From NCBI RefSeq assembly GCF_019802125.1, contig NZ_JAHVHT010000001.1:434001-498000 (forward strand): DNA of 64,000 nt. The letters are read 5' to 3'. The stretch comes from Tateyamaria omphalii (GTDB lineage Bacteria > Pseudomonadota > Alphaproteobacteria > Rhodobacterales > Rhodobacteraceae). Within the stretch, counting starts at the first letter, position 1. Every line of letters starts with the position of its first letter. Below, piece by piece: positions 1-8,192 of this stretch. The notes beneath the pieces were generated by a model. That model did no database searches and was not told the DNA's origin. It saw only the letters and a program-made list of their open reading frames with translations. The position numbers were made by a program, and so were the translations under genes.

Positions 1-97
1 AGAAGGACAGCACCACCAGATCTGCGGGCGTCTGCCCCAGATCGGTGGGTGTCTCGGTCTCTTCGAGCCCGTGGCTTTCGCGGAAGACGACGTGCAT
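1..97 (-). CDS. cobN: Cobaltochelatase subunit CobN, N-terminal fragment (cut by window edge)
   Basis: Only the first 32 codons are visible, beginning at the ATG complementary to 95-97 and reading MHVVFRESHG then LEETETPTDL. This resembles the N-terminus of alphaproteobacterial CobN, the large subunit of the aerobic ATP-dependent cobaltochelatase that inserts cobalt into hydrogenobyrinic acid a,c-diamide. It starts 12 bp after the cobW stop on the same strand, the common cobW-cobN order, so it is probably translated from the same riboswitch-controlled mRNA. The call rests on a short stretch plus context. Confidence 0.72.
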   Translation of the reverse strand, partial: MHVVFRESHGLEETETPTDLGQTPADLVVLSF

Positions 98-109
98 CGG
101 GGGCGGTTC

Positions 110-1165
110 CTACTCGGCGGCTGCCGGAACATCCGTCAATGCGGACCGGATCGCTGCCGCATTCACGTCGTCATGTTCGGCAATCACGACCAAACGGCCC
201 TGCCGCGCTTCGTTCGGACCCCAGGGGCGGTCGAACTGGTGGCGGACGCGGGCGCCGACGGCCTGCACCAGCAGGCGCATGGGTTTGCCGGTGACGGCGG
301 CGTAGCCTTTGACGCGCAGAATGTTTTGCGACTTTGCCATCGCTTCGATGCGGGCGACGAGTTGGGCGGGGTCGTCCACTTCGGGGATGTCGATGATGAC
401 GCTTTCGAAGTCGTCATGTTCGTGGTCGTCATGGCCGTCGTGGTGGCTGGGGCGCGCGTCCATGTCGTCTTCGGCGGCGGCTTCGAGACCCAGTACGATG
501 CGCGGGTCCACGGCGCCTTCGGCGACTTCGACGACAGGCAGGGGACGGGGGGCTTCGGCTTCGATCACGGCCTTGGCCTTGGCGATCCCGTCGGGGCCGG
601 CGAGGTCGGGCTTGGTCAGCAGGATGATGTCGGCGCAGCTGATCTGGTCTTCGAACACCTCCGAGAGCGGCGTTTCGTGGTCGAGGCTGTCATCGGCTTC
701 GCGCTGGGCATCGACGGCGGCCACATCGGGGGCGAAACGGCCCGCGGCAACGGCTTCGGCATCGGCCAGCGCGATCACGCCGTCCACGGTGATGCGGCTG
801 CGGATATCGGGCCAGTCGAAGGCTTTGAGCAGGGGCTTGGGCAGGGCCAAACCGCTGGTTTCGATCAGGATGTGCTCGGGCTGCGGGTCGAGGGCCATGA
901 GCGCTTCGATTGTCGGGATGAAATCGTCGGCCACGGTGCAGCAGATGCAGCCGTTCGCCAGTTCCATGATGTTTTCGGCGGGGCAATCGGGGATAGCGCA
1001 GGATTTGAGGATGTCGCCATCGACGCCGACGTCGCCAAACTCGTTGACGACCACGGCGAGGCGCTTGCCCTGCGGGTTCTGCATGAGGTGGCGGACAAGA
1101 GTGGTTTTGCCCGAGCCGAGAAAGCCGGTGATGACGGTGACGGGGACTTTGTTCAGGTTTGCCAT
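110..1165 (-). CDS. cobW: Cobalamin biosynthesis GTPase CobW (COG0523 G3E family)
   Basis: A 351-residue G3E-family P-loop GTPase, thought to act as a metallochaperone supplying cobalt to the CobNST chelatase. The Walker A motif GFLGSGKT is at residues 14-21. The family CxCC metal-binding motif is at Cys73, Cys75 and Cys76. A TKPD nucleotide-specificity motif is near 184. A His/Asp-rich metal-binding segment lies at about 240-251, followed by the CobW C-terminal domain. I chose the ATG at 1165, which has a GGAG ribosome site just upstream; the longer open frame begins inside the preceding gene. The DUF1636 gene ends one base upstream and cobN starts 12 bp downstream, so this is one operon. 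Confidence 0.95.
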   Translation of the reverse strand: MANLNKVPVTVITGFLGSGKTTLVRHLMQNPQGKRLAVVVNEFGDVGVDGDILKSCAIPDCPAENIMELANGCICCTVADDFIPTIEALMALDPQPEHILIETSGLALPKPLLKAFDWPDIRSRITVDGVIALADAEAVAAGRFAPDVAAVDAQREADDSLDHETPLSEVFEDQISCADIILLTKPDLAGPDGIAKAKAVIEAEAPRPLPVVEVAEGAVDPRIVLGLEAAAEDDMDARPSHHDGHDDHEHDDFESVIIDIPEVDDPAQLVARIEAMAKSQNILRVKGYAAVTGKPMRLLVQAVGARVRHQFDRPWGPNEARQGRLVVIAEHDDVNAAAIRSALTDVPAAAE

Positions 1166-1166
1166 A

Positions 1167-1541
1167 TCAAAACTCCTGCGGGGGGATGCGGGCGATGCAA
1201 TTCTTGCGGAAATGTTCGGGACGTTCGCGCCAGGGGACGAGGCCATCGGGGGTAGCCGCGTATTTGGAGACCCCTTCGACCACCATGTCGGCGTCGCGGT
1301 CTTCCATCAGGTTGCCGTAGACGTATGTCCAGCGGTTTGCGCCACCGCGCACGGCGACGGAGCAGCCGGAGGAGCAGTTGGACAGGCATTCCACGGCCTT
1401 GAGTGTCACGCCCTCGGGCATGGTGCGGCTTGCCAGTTCGGCGTGGAGCGCTTCGCCGGGGCGGGTGCCGTCCTCGGGCACGTCAAGCTCGCGGCGGCAT
1501 TTCACGCAGACCAGCAGTTCCACGGGGGGCAGATCGGCCAT
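1167..1541 (-). CDS. DUF1636 family metal-binding protein in the cobalamin operon
   Basis: A 124-residue soluble protein of the DUF1636 family, commonly found beside cobW/cobN. Cysteines at 12, 15, 52, 56 and 60 (a CxxC and a CxxxCxxxC) resemble a thioredoxin-like 2Fe-2S ferredoxin or another metal site. A redox or cobalt-handling role in cobalamin synthesis is inferred from context, not demonstrated. It is the first gene after the cobalamin riboswitch, and its stop lies one base from the cobW start, suggesting coupled translation. The frame stays open far upstream through the riboswitch, but the family N-terminus and riboswitch position favour the ATG at 1541. Confidence 0.82.
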   Translation of the reverse strand: MADLPPVELLVCVKCRRELDVPEDGTRPGEALHAELASRTMPEGVTLKAVECLSNCSSGCSVAVRGGANRWTYVYGNLMEDRDADMVVEGVSKYAATPDGLVPWRERPEHFRKNCIARIPPQEF

Positions 1542-1635
1542 GTTTCTTCCCTGTCGGGGGACGGCATGGCAGATGGCGGGCGGCGCATGGCCGTGGCGTC
1601 CCGACACCCGGCACACCCCGTCCGGTTTCGTCTTT

Positions 1636-1826
1636 CTCTGGCTGGCAGGTCTCCCGGCTTGCGGATCCCGAGGCTTTCGCCTCTGCGGCTGCCCTGCCTT
1701 CCCGGCCTTTGGCCAGTGGCGTGGAGCACCCTTTCCGGTCACGGTCGCGGGGGCGGCTGCGTTTGGACCCCAAGAGGCCCGCGGCATTCCCTTTTCACCC
1801 GCAGCGAACCGCGGGCACCAACACGA
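1636..1826 (-). promoter_or_regulatory. Cobalamin (AdoCbl) riboswitch
   Basis: Read on the minus strand, the segment has the expected order of cobalamin aptamer parts. A 5' GGTGCCCGCGG stem is followed by GTGAAAAGGGAATGCCG, a TCC..GC..CCCCCGC core, the B12-box-like GCCACTGGCC..GCCGGGAAGG (complement of about 1696-1722), and the 3' GGGAGACCTGCC closing segment (complement of about 1643-1655). It ends about 95 bases before the DUF1636 start and should repress DUF1636-cobW-cobN when adenosylcobalamin is abundant. Boundaries are approximate. Confidence 0.93.
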
Positions 1827-1918
1827 CCGTAGTGCGGGGCGTGACACATAGAGTCAAGCGTGATCGGGATGGTGACGTGACAGCTTCCATTCTATTTTGG
1901 TCGACGAGGGAGCGCGTG

Positions 1919-2527
1919 ATGTCAGAGAAAATCATCGTCTGGGATTTCGACGGCGTGCTGAACGCCAACATCGTTGAGGGCCGGTTTGTCTGGGCCGATA
2001 CGCTGATGGAAGATTGGGGCATCGCGCTATCCGCGCTGGCGGACCACCTGTTCCATCCGGACCGCATCGGCCGCGTCATGCGCGGACAGGTGGACCTACG
2101 CGCTGAGCTGGTGGCGTGGCTGGACATGGCCGGGCATGACGTCGACGCGGATGCGTTCATGGCCTACTGGTTTGCAAAGGACGCGCTGCCGGATGCGGAA
2201 GTGCTGCAACACCTGAACAGACCCGGTGCGCGCCATGTGATCGGCACCAATAACGAGCCCAGGCGCGCCGACTACATTGAAACCCAGATGGGATTTGGCG
2301 CCCGGGTCGCACACATCTTCGCCTCCGGACGGATCGGCCATGCCAAGCCGGATCCGGAATACTTTGCCCATATCGAAGACTGGAGCGGCGCGCCCGTATC
2401 GGCCCACGTCCTGATTGATGACACGAGGCGCAACGTGGATGCCGCCCGATCCCGGGGGTGGGATGCCTTTCACTTCACCGATCAGACCCGCGCCGACCTC
2501 GGCACCTTCCTGGACCGGTTGACCTGA
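1919..2527 (+). CDS. HAD-superfamily hydrolase
   Basis: A 202-residue haloacid-dehalogenase-fold phosphatase. Motif I is DFDGVL with nucleophile Asp9 and Asp11. Motif II is the IGTNN segment, motif III is the Lys in HAKPDPEYF, and motif IV is LIDDTRRN. These make an active phosphohydrolase likely; the substrate cannot be read from the sequence. The start at 1919 follows a GAGGGA ribosome site, and the frame upstream only reads back through the riboswitch antisense. It is transcribed divergently from the riboswitch operon and lies 68 bp before cobO, so a link to cobalamin metabolism is possible but unproven. Confidence 0.85.
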   Translation: MSEKIIVWDFDGVLNANIVEGRFVWADTLMEDWGIALSALADHLFHPDRIGRVMRGQVDLRAELVAWLDMAGHDVDADAFMAYWFAKDALPDAEVLQHLNRPGARHVIGTNNEPRRADYIETQMGFGARVAHIFASGRIGHAKPDPEYFAHIEDWSGAPVSAHVLIDDTRRNVDAARSRGWDAFHFTDQTRADLGTFLDRLT

Positions 2528-2595
2528 TTTGTGCCGCCCTCTGGCACCTGCCGGAAAATGATGGCACCAAAGCAACCGCAAACCCGGAGGACGCC

Positions 2596-3207
2596 ATGGA
2601 CGACATCACTGAACGCCACAACGCCAAGATGAAGAAAATCAAGGCCGCCCGCGACAAGATGATGGAGACCAAGACCGGGGAGAAGGGTCTGATCATCGTC
2701 CATACCGGTCCGGGCAAAGGCAAATCCTCGTCCGGGTTCGGAATGATCATGCGGTGCATTGCGCATGGGATGCCCTGCGCCGTGGTGCAGTTCATCAAAG
2801 GCAACTGGGACACCGGTGAAAAGACGTTCCTGCGCGAGAAATTCGCGGATGAATGCCGGTTTTTTGTCTCCGGAGAAGGCTTTACCTGGGAAACGCAGGA
2901 CCGCGAGCGCGACATCGCTGCGGCCGAGAATGGGTGGCGGATCGCAAAGGAACAAATCCTCGACCCGGAGATACAGTTCGTCCTGCTGGATGAAATCAAC
3001 ATCGCACTGCGTTACGACTACCTGGACATCCACGAGGTGGTCGACTTCCTGATGACCGAAAAGCCCGAGATGACGCATGTCGTGCTGACGGGGCGGAACG
3101 CCAAGCCGGAGCTGATAGAGGCCGCGGACCTTGTCACCGAGATGACGTTGGTGAAACACCCGTTCAAGGACCTGGGCGTGAAGGCACAGAAAGGTGTCGA
3201 GTTCTAG
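2596..3207 (+). CDS. cobO: Cob(I)yrinic acid a,c-diamide adenosyltransferase CobO
   Basis: A 203-residue CobA/BtuR/CobO-family ATP:corrinoid adenosyltransferase, which attaches the 5'-deoxyadenosyl ligand to cobalt in the aerobic B12 pathway. The P-loop HTGPGKGKSS is at residues 36-45. The LLDEIN segment and the conserved C-terminal GVKAQKGVEF tail are present, and length is normal. The ATG at 2596 is preceded by GGAGG at 2586-2590. It lies with cobQ on the plus strand, while cobW and cobN run the other way. No separate B12 riboswitch is visible upstream. Confidence 0.95.
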   Translation: MDDITERHNAKMKKIKAARDKMMETKTGEKGLIIVHTGPGKGKSSSGFGMIMRCIAHGMPCAVVQFIKGNWDTGEKTFLREKFADECRFFVSGEGFTWETQDRERDIAAAENGWRIAKEQILDPEIQFVLLDEINIALRYDYLDIHEVVDFLMTEKPEMTHVVLTGRNAKPELIEAADLVTEMTLVKHPFKDLGVKAQKGVEF

Positions 3208-3211
3208 CCTG

Positions 3212-3240
3212 GGCGCACGGCACGTGCGCCTTACGAGGGG
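3212..3240. repeat. Short palindrome followed by CTTACGA (dispersed hairpin family, copy 1)
   Basis: An 8-bp perfect stem, GGCGCACG (3212-3219) and CGTGCGCC (3223-3230), with a 3-nt loop, followed by TTACGAGGGG. It lies just after the cobO stop. The shape and the trailing TTACG match copies at 25823, 36813, 58211 (inverted), 61586 and 62380. It could also act as a short attenuating hairpin between cobO and the next gene. Confidence 0.6.
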
Positions 3241-3246
3241 ACGCCC

Positions 3247-3720
3247 ATGATCATCGGTCATGCACCTGCGGGATATCTGCTGGCCTCTGCGCTGGACCGC
3301 AGCTTTTTCCGTGATCCGGTGATTTTCTGGAGTATCGTCGTCGGCGCTGTCGTCCCTGATCTGGACATGTTGTGGTTCTTTTTCGTTGATCGCGGCACAA
3401 CGCATCACCACACCTACCTGACGCACGATCCAACCCTTTGGTCGGTATTGCTGTTTATCGGGTTTGTTCTCACCTCTCGCCTGCTGATTGGTCTGGGGAT
3501 GGGTGGGCTCCTGCATATGGCGCTCGATTCCATTGCGGGTGCAGTGACATGGGGGTGGGGGGCATATTCAGTGTCAGGCCCCCTCGTGGTTGTGCCGCCG
3601 ACACAGGACCATTGGTTGATGTCATTCCTGCTTCATTGGCTGATCTTGGTTGAAATCGTGCTTTGGATCTGTGCCGCTGTCCTGTTCTGGCGGCGGCGCA
3701 GTCTTCCGGTGATCGAATGA
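3247..3720 (+). CDS. Small membrane protein, LexA-binding/YdjM (DUF457)-like putative metal-dependent hydrolase
   Basis: A 157-residue protein with about four hydrophobic segments. The motif VPDLDML near residue 38, the HHHTYLTH cluster at about 53-60 and the HMALDS motif resemble the DUF457/YdjM family of inner-membrane putative metal-dependent hydrolases. The family function is unknown. The Asp/His clusters suggest metal binding at the membrane interface. The stop overlaps the cobQ start as ATGA at 3717-3720, so translation is probably coupled to cobQ. A role in cobalamin synthesis is only inferred from this position between cobO and cobQ. Confidence 0.65.
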   Translation: MIIGHAPAGYLLASALDRSFFRDPVIFWSIVVGAVVPDLDMLWFFFVDRGTTHHHTYLTHDPTLWSVLLFIGFVLTSRLLIGLGMGGLLHMALDSIAGAVTWGWGAYSVSGPLVVVPPTQDHWLMSFLLHWLILVEIVLWICAAVLFWRRRSLPVIE

Positions 3721-5162
3721 CCGCGCTGATGATCCAGGGCACCGGCTCCAACGTGGGCAAGTCGATGCTGGTGGCGGGGCTGTGCCGCGCAGCTGTCAAG
3801 CGGGGCTTGTCAGTGGCGCCGTTCAAGCCACAGAACATGTCGAACAACGCGGCCGTGACTGTTGATGGGGGCGAAATCGGCCGCGCGCAAGCGCTGCAGG
3901 CGATGGCGTGCGGGTTGGAGCCACACACGGACATGAACCCCGTGCTGTTGAAGCCCGAAACCGATGTCGGCAGCCAGGTCGTGGTGCAGGGCAAGCGGCT
4001 CACAACGGTGAAGGCGCGGGAGTACGCCAAGCTGAAACCGTCGCTGTTGGCCCCCGTGCTGGACAGTTTCAACCGGTTGAAAGCGCGTCACGATCTTGTG
4101 CTGGTCGAGGGAGCGGGCAGCCCCGCAGAGGTCAATCTGCGCTCTGGCGATATCGCCAATATGGGCTTTGCGCATGCCGCGAATTGCCCCGTGGTGCTGG
4201 CTGGCGATATCGACCGGGGTGGAGTGATCGCGCAAATCGTGGGCACGCAGGCGGTTATTGATGCGGAGGATGCTGCCATGATCGGTGGTTTTCTGATCAA
4301 CCGCTTCCGCGGCGATCCGAGCCTTTTCGACGATGGCTATGCGCTGATCGAGCAACACACGGCCTGGCGTGGGTTCGGGGTGGTGCCGTGGTTCGAGGAT
4401 GCGTGGAAACTCCCTGCGGAAGACGCGTTGGACATTGCCACGCCTCAGCGCCCGGACGGGCTGCACATTGTCTGTCTGAAACTGTCGCGCATCGCCAATT
4501 TCGACGATCTTGATCCGTTGGCACAGGAGCCGGGTGTGCGGTTGACAATGCTGCATGCGGGCCAGCCGCTGCCAGCGGACACGGATGTGGTGATCATTCC
4601 AGGCAGCAAGTCGACCCGGGGCGATCTGGCATTCCTCAAAGCTCAGGGATGGGACGAGGATATACGCGCCCATGTGCGCCGGGGCGGTCAAGTGCTGGGG
4701 ATCTGCGGCGGCTTTCAGATGCTCGGCCGCGTGGTCGATGATCCAGTCGGGATCGAAGGACCCGCAGGGGCTACAGAAGGTCTCGGGCTGCTTGAGGTCG
4801 ACACTCTGATGTCGGATGACAAGCGCCTGACGACGGTCGAGGCCGTGCATGTACCCAGCGGACAGGGCTTTCACGGTTATGAAATCCATATCGGACGCAG
4901 TGACGGCCCCGATCGCACCCGCCCGTTCGCGCGGGTTGCAGGTCAGGATGAAGGCGCGATCAGCGCGGATGGTCGCGTGGCTGGCAGCTACCTGCACGGC
5001 ATGTTTCGCGACGATGGCTTCAGGCGCGCCTGGCTTGCCGGGTTCGGGGTCAGCCACGGCAATGCGTCCTATGTCGCAACCGTCGAGGCGACATTGGACG
5101 CTCTGGCCGATCACCTTGAGGCGCATCTGGACATCGACGCGCTTTTGGCTTGCGCGCTCTAG
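3717..5162 (+). CDS. cobQ: Cobyric acid synthase CobQ
   Basis: A 481-residue glutamine-dependent amidotransferase that amidates carboxyl groups of adenosylcobyrinic acid a,c-diamide to form cobyric acid. The N-terminal half has the dethiobiotin-synthetase-like P-loop [10 protein letters not shown] and the conserved [10 protein letters not shown] segment. The C-terminal half is a class I glutamine amidotransferase domain with Cys330 in GICGGFQM and His427 in YLHGMF. The start overlaps the upstream stop by 4 bp; an alternative 18-codon extension would run into the upstream gene. All expected catalytic residues are present. Confidence 0.96.
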   Translation: MTALMIQGTGSNVGKSMLVAGLCRAAVKRGLSVAPFKPQNMSNNAAVTVDGGEIGRAQALQAMACGLEPHTDMNPVLLKPETDVGSQVVVQGKRLTTVKAREYAKLKPSLLAPVLDSFNRLKARHDLVLVEGAGSPAEVNLRSGDIANMGFAHAANCPVVLAGDIDRGGVIAQIVGTQAVIDAEDAAMIGGFLINRFRGDPSLFDDGYALIEQHTAWRGFGVVPWFEDAWKLPAEDALDIATPQRPDGLHIVCLKLSRIANFDDLDPLAQEPGVRLTMLHAGQPLPADTDVVIIPGSKSTRGDLAFLKAQGWDEDIRAHVRRGGQVLGICGGFQMLGRVVDDPVGIEGPAGATEGLGLLEVDTLMSDDKRLTTVEAVHVPSGQGFHGYEIHIGRSDGPDRTRPFARVAGQDEGAISADGRVAGSYLHGMFRDDGFRRAWLAGFGVSHGNASYVATVEATLDALADHLEAHLDIDALLACAL

Positions 5163-5184
5163 AGCTGCGGATCACAGTTCAGCC

Positions 5185-5577
5185 ATGCCGCATATCATCC
5201 TCGACTACTCGGCCAACCTTGACGACATGCTCGACATGCGTGCCTTTTGCGTGGCGCTGAAGGATGCGGCAGCGGCCACTGGGGTCTTTCCACCCGCAGG
5301 TATCCGCGTCCGGGCTCATGCTGCACCGTACAGCGTCGTGGCGGATGGTGATCCTCGGCATAGCTATGTCGACATCACGGTACGGCTGGCGGCCGGGCGC
5401 AGCGATGCACAAAAGACACTCGCGACCGACGCGATCTTCGACGCGGCCAAGGCATTTACCGCAGACCACATGAACAAGCACCCTTTCATGCTGTCGCTTG
5501 AATTGCGCGAGATTGACCCGGATCACAGTCGCAAGACCAGTTCCATCCGCAGCTATCTGCCACCGGAGATGCATTAA
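5185..5577 (+). CDS. 5-carboxymethyl-2-hydroxymuconate isomerase family (tautomerase superfamily)
   Basis: A 130-residue protein starting MPHIILDYSANLDD, typical of 5-carboxymethyl-2-hydroxymuconate delta-isomerases (HpaF family), where Pro after the initiator Met is the catalytic base. Length fits the family. In homoprotocatechuate degradation the enzyme isomerises the ring-cleavage product, but no other gene of that pathway is nearby, so the true substrate is open. It starts 22 bp after cobQ and may be the last gene of the same transcript. Confidence 0.8.
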   Translation: MPHIILDYSANLDDMLDMRAFCVALKDAAAATGVFPPAGIRVRAHAAPYSVVADGDPRHSYVDITVRLAAGRSDAQKTLATDAIFDAAKAFTADHMNKHPFMLSLELREIDPDHSRKTSSIRSYLPPEMH

Positions 5578-5606
5578 GCTTTCTTCTGAATGAAAATGCG
5601 ACGGGG

Positions 5607-5661
5607 AAGGCCGAAAGGCCGGGGGCAAAGCCCCCTGAGAATGTCGTCGCCGCAAGGCGGC
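5607..5661. repeat. Three short hairpins between convergent genes (probable terminator region)
   Basis: Between the isomerase and the Anbu stop are three short inverted repeats: AGGCC-GAA-(A)GGCC (about 5608-5620), GGGGGC-AAA-GCCCCC (5621-5635) and CGCC-GCAA-GGCG (about 5648-5659). No long T-run follows. They may end transcription from both sides, or be interspersed palindromic repeats. Confidence 0.5.
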
Positions 5662-5668
5662 CTTTGGA

Positions 5669-6403
5669 TCAGTCGAAGGTAAATTCGGGCAGTTGATCAA
5701 ATGCGACCTTCAGCGCCTCGCCCCATCCATTCGATACCGTTTGGAAATATGGATCATCCGCCTCGATCCGCTCTGCATGTGTGATGGCCAGGCTGTTGCC
5801 GGTATAGGTCACGTAGTCGAGTGGCAGGCCCACGGACAGGTTCGATTTGATGGTTGAATCAAAACTCACCATCAGCAGTTTCACCGCATCCTCGAACCGC
5901 ATCGCAGGGTCGTGGGCACGGACGATGATGGGTTTGCCGTACTTCGCCTCGCCAATCTGGAAAAAAGGTGTGTCGTCCGAGGCTTCGATGAAATTGCCTT
6001 CGGGATAGACTAGAAACAGGCGCGGTTCCGATCCCTTGATCTGGCCGCCGATAATCATGGTCGCGCCAAAGGCGCCGTCGGCCTCCATGCCTGTCGTGGC
6101 ATTCGAGGCGATAACTTCTTTCAGCGTCCGACCGACTTCGCGTGCGACCTGGAACATCGACGGGGCTTCGAGGATCGACGGCTTGCGCTCTTCCGGCGCC
6201 TTTGACCGCTCATCCAGAAGCGAGATCACGGATTGGGTCGTAGCGAGGTTGCCGGCCGTCATGATGACGATGACACGCTCGCCCGGCAGCTCCCACGTAT
6301 GCATCTTCTTGACGGTAGAGATATTGTCGACACCCGCGTTGGTGCGTGTATCGGCCATAAAGATCAGCCCGGCGTCCAGCCGCATCCCGACGCAATATGT
6401 CAT
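5669..6403 (-). CDS. Anbu (BPH) proteasome-type peptidase
   Basis: A 244-residue Ntn-hydrolase of the Anbu family, the bacterial proteasome homologue distinct from HslV. It starts MTYCVGMRLDAG; Thr2 is the predicted nucleophile after Met removal, with Asp18 and Lys32/33 in the usual supporting positions. The sequence matches the 'proteasome-type protease' family over its full length. It is the last gene of a four-gene minus-strand operon (ATP-grasp, alpha-E, transglutaminase, Anbu) that recurs in many proteobacteria and has been proposed to make and process a peptide or amide-linked tag. The physiological substrate is unknown. It starts 38 bp after the transglutaminase stop. Confidence 0.92.
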   Translation of the reverse strand: MTYCVGMRLDAGLIFMADTRTNAGVDNISTVKKMHTWELPGERVIVIMTAGNLATTQSVISLLDERSKAPEERKPSILEAPSMFQVAREVGRTLKEVIASNATTGMEADGAFGATMIIGGQIKGSEPRLFLVYPEGNFIEASDDTPFFQIGEAKYGKPIIVRAHDPAMRFEDAVKLLMVSFDSTIKSNLSVGLPLDYVTYTGNSLAITHAERIEADDPYFQTVSNGWGEALKVAFDQLPEFTFD

Positions 6404-6441
6404 ATCTTGTGTGTTCCCGCCCGAGTCGGGCCAAATCTGCG

Positions 6442-7242
6442 CTATTGTTGCTGTACCTGCAAGGTCACAGACATATCTTCCGCAGCGTTACCATACCTTA
6501 AACCCGAAATAGGGGCGGCATCGCGATAGTCGAGACCGGTGGCCACGCGGACATAGCGTGCGTCGGGTGAGATGCCGTTCGAGATGTCGAAGCCAACCCA
6601 GCCCAGCCCGTTCACATGCGCTTCAGCCCAGGCGTGGCTGGCGTCTTGATCCACACGATCATTCATCATCAGGTAGCCTGACACGTAGCGGGCCGGGTAC
6701 CCGAGCGCGCGGGCTGCAGTGATGAACACGTGGGCATGGTCCTGGCAAACGCCGTGGCCTGCCTCCATCACGGTTTCCGCCGTCAGGTCGGATGCGGCCT
6801 GGTCCGTCGAATAGGGTACGGCGTCCAGAACATGCGCGGACAGCGCGTGCAACCGGTCCAGATCGCCGCCCTCCGTCGGCGCGTCGGCAATCAGCGTCTT
6901 GATACGGTCGCCCGGCTTCGTCAGCGAGGTGCTGCGCCGAAACAGCCACAGGGGCACATAGCCGCCCTGCGGACCAACGACACCGGCCTTGTCTTCAACC
7001 TCGACCGTGCCGGAGCAAGTAATCTCGATCTCTTTGTGACCCGAGGCAAAGCTGACGAGGTCGACGGCATTGGCATGTTCATCTTCGAAAGACACTTCGA
7101 CCTGTCCGCCGGACACGTCGATTTGCCAGTCCTCGACCAGCTGTCCGGGGCGCGACTTGGGCCGCAGGCGGATCTGCTGCAGCCCGTAAGGCACGGGGGC
7201 GTCGTAGGTGTAGTGGGTCTTGTGCAGGACGGTCAGGCGCAT
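6442..7242 (-). CDS. Transglutaminase-like cysteine protease of the Anbu operon
   Basis: A 266-residue protein with an N-terminal beta-sandwich (transglutaminase N-terminal domain, starting MRLTVLHKTHYTY) and a transglutaminase-like core. The catalytic triad is visible: Cys166 in GHGVCQDHA, His203 in ASHAWAEA and Asp219 in GWVGFDIS. Such proteins may cleave or form isopeptide/amide bonds. The ATG at 7242 is 4 bp after the alpha-E stop. A longer open frame upstream overlaps the previous gene and is not needed. The context with an ATP-grasp ligase and Anbu suggests a shared peptide-modification pathway. Confidence 0.9.
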   Translation of the reverse strand: MRLTVLHKTHYTYDAPVPYGLQQIRLRPKSRPGQLVEDWQIDVSGGQVEVSFEDEHANAVDLVSFASGHKEIEITCSGTVEVEDKAGVVGPQGGYVPLWLFRRSTSLTKPGDRIKTLIADAPTEGGDLDRLHALSAHVLDAVPYSTDQAASDLTAETVMEAGHGVCQDHAHVFITAARALGYPARYVSGYLMMNDRVDQDASHAWAEAHVNGLGWVGFDISNGISPDARYVRVATGLDYRDAAPISGLRYGNAAEDMSVTLQVQQQ

Positions 7243-7246
7243 GGAA

Positions 7247-8188
7247 TTATTCAATGAAACGGTAATCAATCTCGATCTGGCGGCCCAGAGCGGCGCTGTC
7301 GCGCAGGAAGTCGGAAATGAACTCGTGCAAGCCATAATCGAAGATGGCGTTCATGTCATGGGACCGAAACTTTGCGCAGAGCGCATCGGCCAGGGACTGG
7401 CAGCTGTGGCGCATGCCGTACTCTTGTTCTAGATAGCCCAGGTTGTCGCCGATCTTGCCATAGCAAAAGGCAAGGCTGCGCGGCAGGCGGCCATCAAGAA
7501 TGAGGAAACGCGCGATGGCGCGGGGGTCCACATCGCCCTCGTGCAACGTCTGATAGGCCCGTGTTGTCGAAGTGGCGCGCAGGATGGTGTCCCATTGCAC
7601 GTTGTCCGACGGGCTGCCCACAAGTTTCACCGACGGCAGCAGGATATAGTACTTCTGATCCAGGATACGTGCCGTGTTGTCGGCGCGCTCATAGAATGTG
7701 CCGATGCGGGCGAAATTGTAGATGTCGTTGCGCACCATCGTGCCGTGCAGTGCCCCACGCACAAAGGCGCTGCGCTGTCGGATGACCTGGAGCACACGGG
7801 GCAGGTCGCGGTCCTCGATGGGTTGGGCCAGCAAACGCTTTAGCACCATGTAGCACTCGTTCACAGCCTCCCACACCTCGCGCGTGAGTGCGGTGCGCAC
7901 GACCCGCGCATTCATGCGCGCGGACTCGATGCCTGCCAGAATAGAGCCCGGATTGTTCGGATCGCGTAGCAGGAAGTCGATGACCTTTGGCCCGTCAGGC
8001 GCGCCATGGGCTGTCTCATAAGCGGCGCGCGCGCCGGTCGAGGACAGGATAGAGGTCCATTCGCTTTCCGCGGCACTCGACCGTGTCAGCGAAATGCGCA
8101 GGCCGGCGTCGATCATGCGTGCAGTGTTTTCGGCCCGTTCGAGATAGCGGAACATCCAGAAGAGCCCGCCAGCGGTCTTGCCCAGCAT
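7247..8188 (-). CDS. Alpha-E (DUF403) domain protein
   Basis: A 313-residue all-alpha protein of the alpha-E/DUF403 family, starting MLGKTAGGLFWMFRYLERAENTA minus its last residues; the FRYLERAENTAR segment and a second GTFYERADNTARI segment are typical. No catalytic motif is known; it nearly always accompanies the circularly permuted ATP-grasp and a transglutaminase. It probably acts as a partner or scaffold of the ligase. It starts 4 bp after the ATP-grasp stop and its stop is 4 bp before the transglutaminase start, so the three are translated as a tight unit. Confidence 0.9.
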   Translation of the reverse strand: MLGKTAGGLFWMFRYLERAENTARMIDAGLRISLTRSSAAESEWTSILSSTGARAAYETAHGAPDGPKVIDFLLRDPNNPGSILAGIESARMNARVVRTALTREVWEAVNECYMVLKRLLAQPIEDRDLPRVLQVIRQRSAFVRGALHGTMVRNDIYNFARIGTFYERADNTARILDQKYYILLPSVKLVGSPSDNVQWDTILRATSTTRAYQTLHEGDVDPRAIARFLILDGRLPRSLAFCYGKIGDNLGYLEQEYGMRHSCQSLADALCAKFRSHDMNAIFDYGLHEFISDFLRDSAALGRQIEIDYRFIE

Positions 8189-8192
8189 TGCG

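Noticed and set aside
71-1255. 394-codon plus-strand frame opposite cobW
   Set aside because: It is the antisense shadow of a high-GC gene whose minus-strand product has full CobW motifs; it has no ribosome site or family features.
2528-2595. Second cobalamin riboswitch ahead of cobO
   Set aside because: The 68-bp gap is too short and lacks the B12 box; only the minus-strand operon shows the aptamer.
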